64,000 nt of DNA from Phocoena phocoena (lineage: Eukaryota > Chordata > Mammalia > Artiodactyla > Phocoenidae): assembly GCF_963924675.1 (NCBI RefSeq), contig NC_089226.1:40441124-40505123 (forward strand), written 5' to 3'. Numbering within the stretch: position 1 is the first letter of the stretch; every line of letters begins with the position of its first letter. Position numbers and translations under genes: made by a program. The notes below the pieces were generated by a model that was given only the letters and a program-made list of their open reading frames with translations, did not search any database and had not been told where the DNA came from. Shown here piece after piece: positions 44,873 to 64,000 of this stretch.

Positions 44873-45529
44873 TTATTAAGTGAAGTTCCTCAGACACATT
44901 TTAGGACTGGGGCACTATTTCCAAGAAGTTCATGTTATTTATTCTTTGCAAAATGTATTCCATTACTCCATTTGTATCTTCCCTGGGAAAATGCAGAGAG
45001 CTAATGGAGTAAGAAAGGACAAATATTTAGTCGGAAGAAGCAATCCAGGGTTGCTGGCTGAAGCTGGGGGCTGCCAGGGGCAGCGCCAGGCAGGAGCAGG
45101 TGCCTCGTGTGGCAAGGCAAATGAGGTCTTTCAAGTGGGAAAACAGACCAAGGAGGGACCTGAGGAAACAGTAAAGATGCACTTGGCCTCCCAGGCCTTC
45201 AGCTGGAACTCTCCAAGGAATTTCTCAAAGCAGTAGACCCAGGCATGCATAACAAAGACAATCAGAGGAAGAGGTACTTTTTATCCACTAATACAAGAAC
45301 TCGGTTTAATAGCTCTGGTAGGGAGTGGAGAACAGGCTCCTTTGGCTGGAGAGTACTTTGTTGCACTTCAGGGAAAGGATGTGCTTCTCTCAACTGCAGG
45401 GAAAACTGTATGAAAGCTGGGTCTTAGGAGTGTTTAAAGATTCTTAAGCAATAATAGTGGAATGAGACAAGTCAAAGACACAGTTCACTGAGGTTGAGTT
45501 CAGACTGTCTGGAATTTGTAACCATATGC
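44873..45529. other. Intergenic DNA between the ERV and the MED17 3' end
   Basis: No repeat or exon recognised. Open frames up to 118 codons (44880-45236, + strand) have no recognisable domain. Confidence 0.6.
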
Positions 45530-45535
45530 TTTATT
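45530..45535 (-). promoter_or_regulatory. MED17: Possible poly(A) signal of MED17
   Basis: On the - strand this reads AATAAA, the first such hexamer downstream of the MED17 stop codon (46082). If used, the 3' UTR is about 0.55 kb and includes the CHR SINE at 45628-45830. Not proven. Confidence 0.4.
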
Positions 45536-45627
45536 TGATGTCAACATCAAAGGAATATTTTAAAAAGCAAATTCAAATCCATAAGTTAGTAACAGTTCAA
45601 GTTAACTGCATTTAAAAAAAAAGTATT

Positions 45628-45830
45628 GGGCTTCCCTGGTGGCGCAGTGGTTGAGTCCGCCTGCCGATGCAGGGGACATGGGTTCGTGCCCCGGTCCGGG
45701 AAGATCCCACATGCCGCGGAGCGGCTGGGCCCGTAAGCCATGGCCGCTGAGTCTGCGCATCCAGAGCCTGTGCTCTGCAATGGGAGAGGCCACAACTGTG
45801 AGAGGCCCGCGTACCGCAAAAAAAAAAAAT
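45628..45830 (+). mobile_element. CHR-2-like SINE near or in the MED17 3' UTR
   Basis: Head 'gggcttccctggtggcgcag', B box GGGTTCGTGCCC, CHR body and A tail. The target copy AAGTATT flanks it (45621-45627 and 45831-45837). It is antisense to MED17. Confidence 0.92.
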
Positions 45831-46081
45831 AAGTATTTACATCTCTCCATACTTGTATACCCTATAACTGTACATAAACTTTTGCATTTCAAAGCACTTG
45901 TCACTTATAAAGTGAAAGTTTTCAAAATGCTAGGTAAACATTTGCTAATTATGACTTTTTAAAAACAATACTCCTTTGGAAGATTCCTCTTCCTTGTGCT
46001 TATAGCTGATCTGCAAACATTTCTCAAAGTTTCTGGAAACTTCTTAGGAAAAAAATATCTGGAAACTGGTCTGGAAGAAAA

Positions 46082-64000
<17,919 letters not shown>

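Noticed and set aside
44880..45236. A 118-codon frame next to the ERV 3' LTR
   Set aside because: It has no resemblance to env or to any host family, and it lies outside the provirus.

Overview
The window is mammalian nuclear DNA, most likely from a cetacean. About nineteen tRNA-derived SINEs of the CHR type lie on both strands. Each has a head reading GGCTTCCCTGGTGGCGCAGTGG or close to it, a B box GGGTTCGAGCCC or GGGTTCGTGCCC, and an A-rich tail. CHR SINEs are known from whales and hippos, and the short form seen here (for example at 35773, 36290, 37157 and 45628) is the one typical of whales. I saw no ruminant Bov-B or Bov-tA sequence. Genes are split by introns with GT/AG splice sites, and there is no bacterial gene organisation.

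Two protein genes face each other tail to tail. VSTM5 is on the + strand: a CpG-island promoter and exon 1 at about 4.6-5.2 kb, a 24.5-kb first intron full of repeats, exons 2-4 at 29.3-30.1 kb, and a 3' UTR ending near 32.3 kb. Its four coding exons add up to exactly 603 nt (200 residues plus stop) with matching splice phases. MED17 is on the - strand: nine coding exons between 62971 and 46082 encode the last 439 residues, which correspond to human residues 213-651. Its first exons lie beyond the right edge. This tail-to-tail pairing is, from memory, also the human chromosome 11q21 order.

The gap between the genes (about 32.3-45.5 kb) holds L1 and SINE insertions and one broken class I (gammaretrovirus-like) endogenous retrovirus at 38963-44872. 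It has both LTRs, a near-matching 4-bp target duplication, gag and protease remnants, and a large pol/env loss. Both LTRs keep a STAT-type GAS palindrome and resemble the MER41 group.

The most striking structure is a 36-bp minisatellite at 48001-51996, wholly inside MED17 intron 10. It contains 111 units with no length change anywhere (111 x 36 = 3996 bp) and makes up about 74% of that intron. Variant units recur at fixed offsets of 20 and 21 units, which records past block duplications. The very long open frames over it arise because the unit has no stop codon in any of the six frames; I do not consider them genes.

Other repeats include a complete MaLR provirus (6719-8638), a three-layer nest of L2, MLT1-like LTR and CHR SINE just before VSTM5 exon 2, many L1 3' ends (mostly on the - strand), MIR and MER5-like relics, and several microsatellites.
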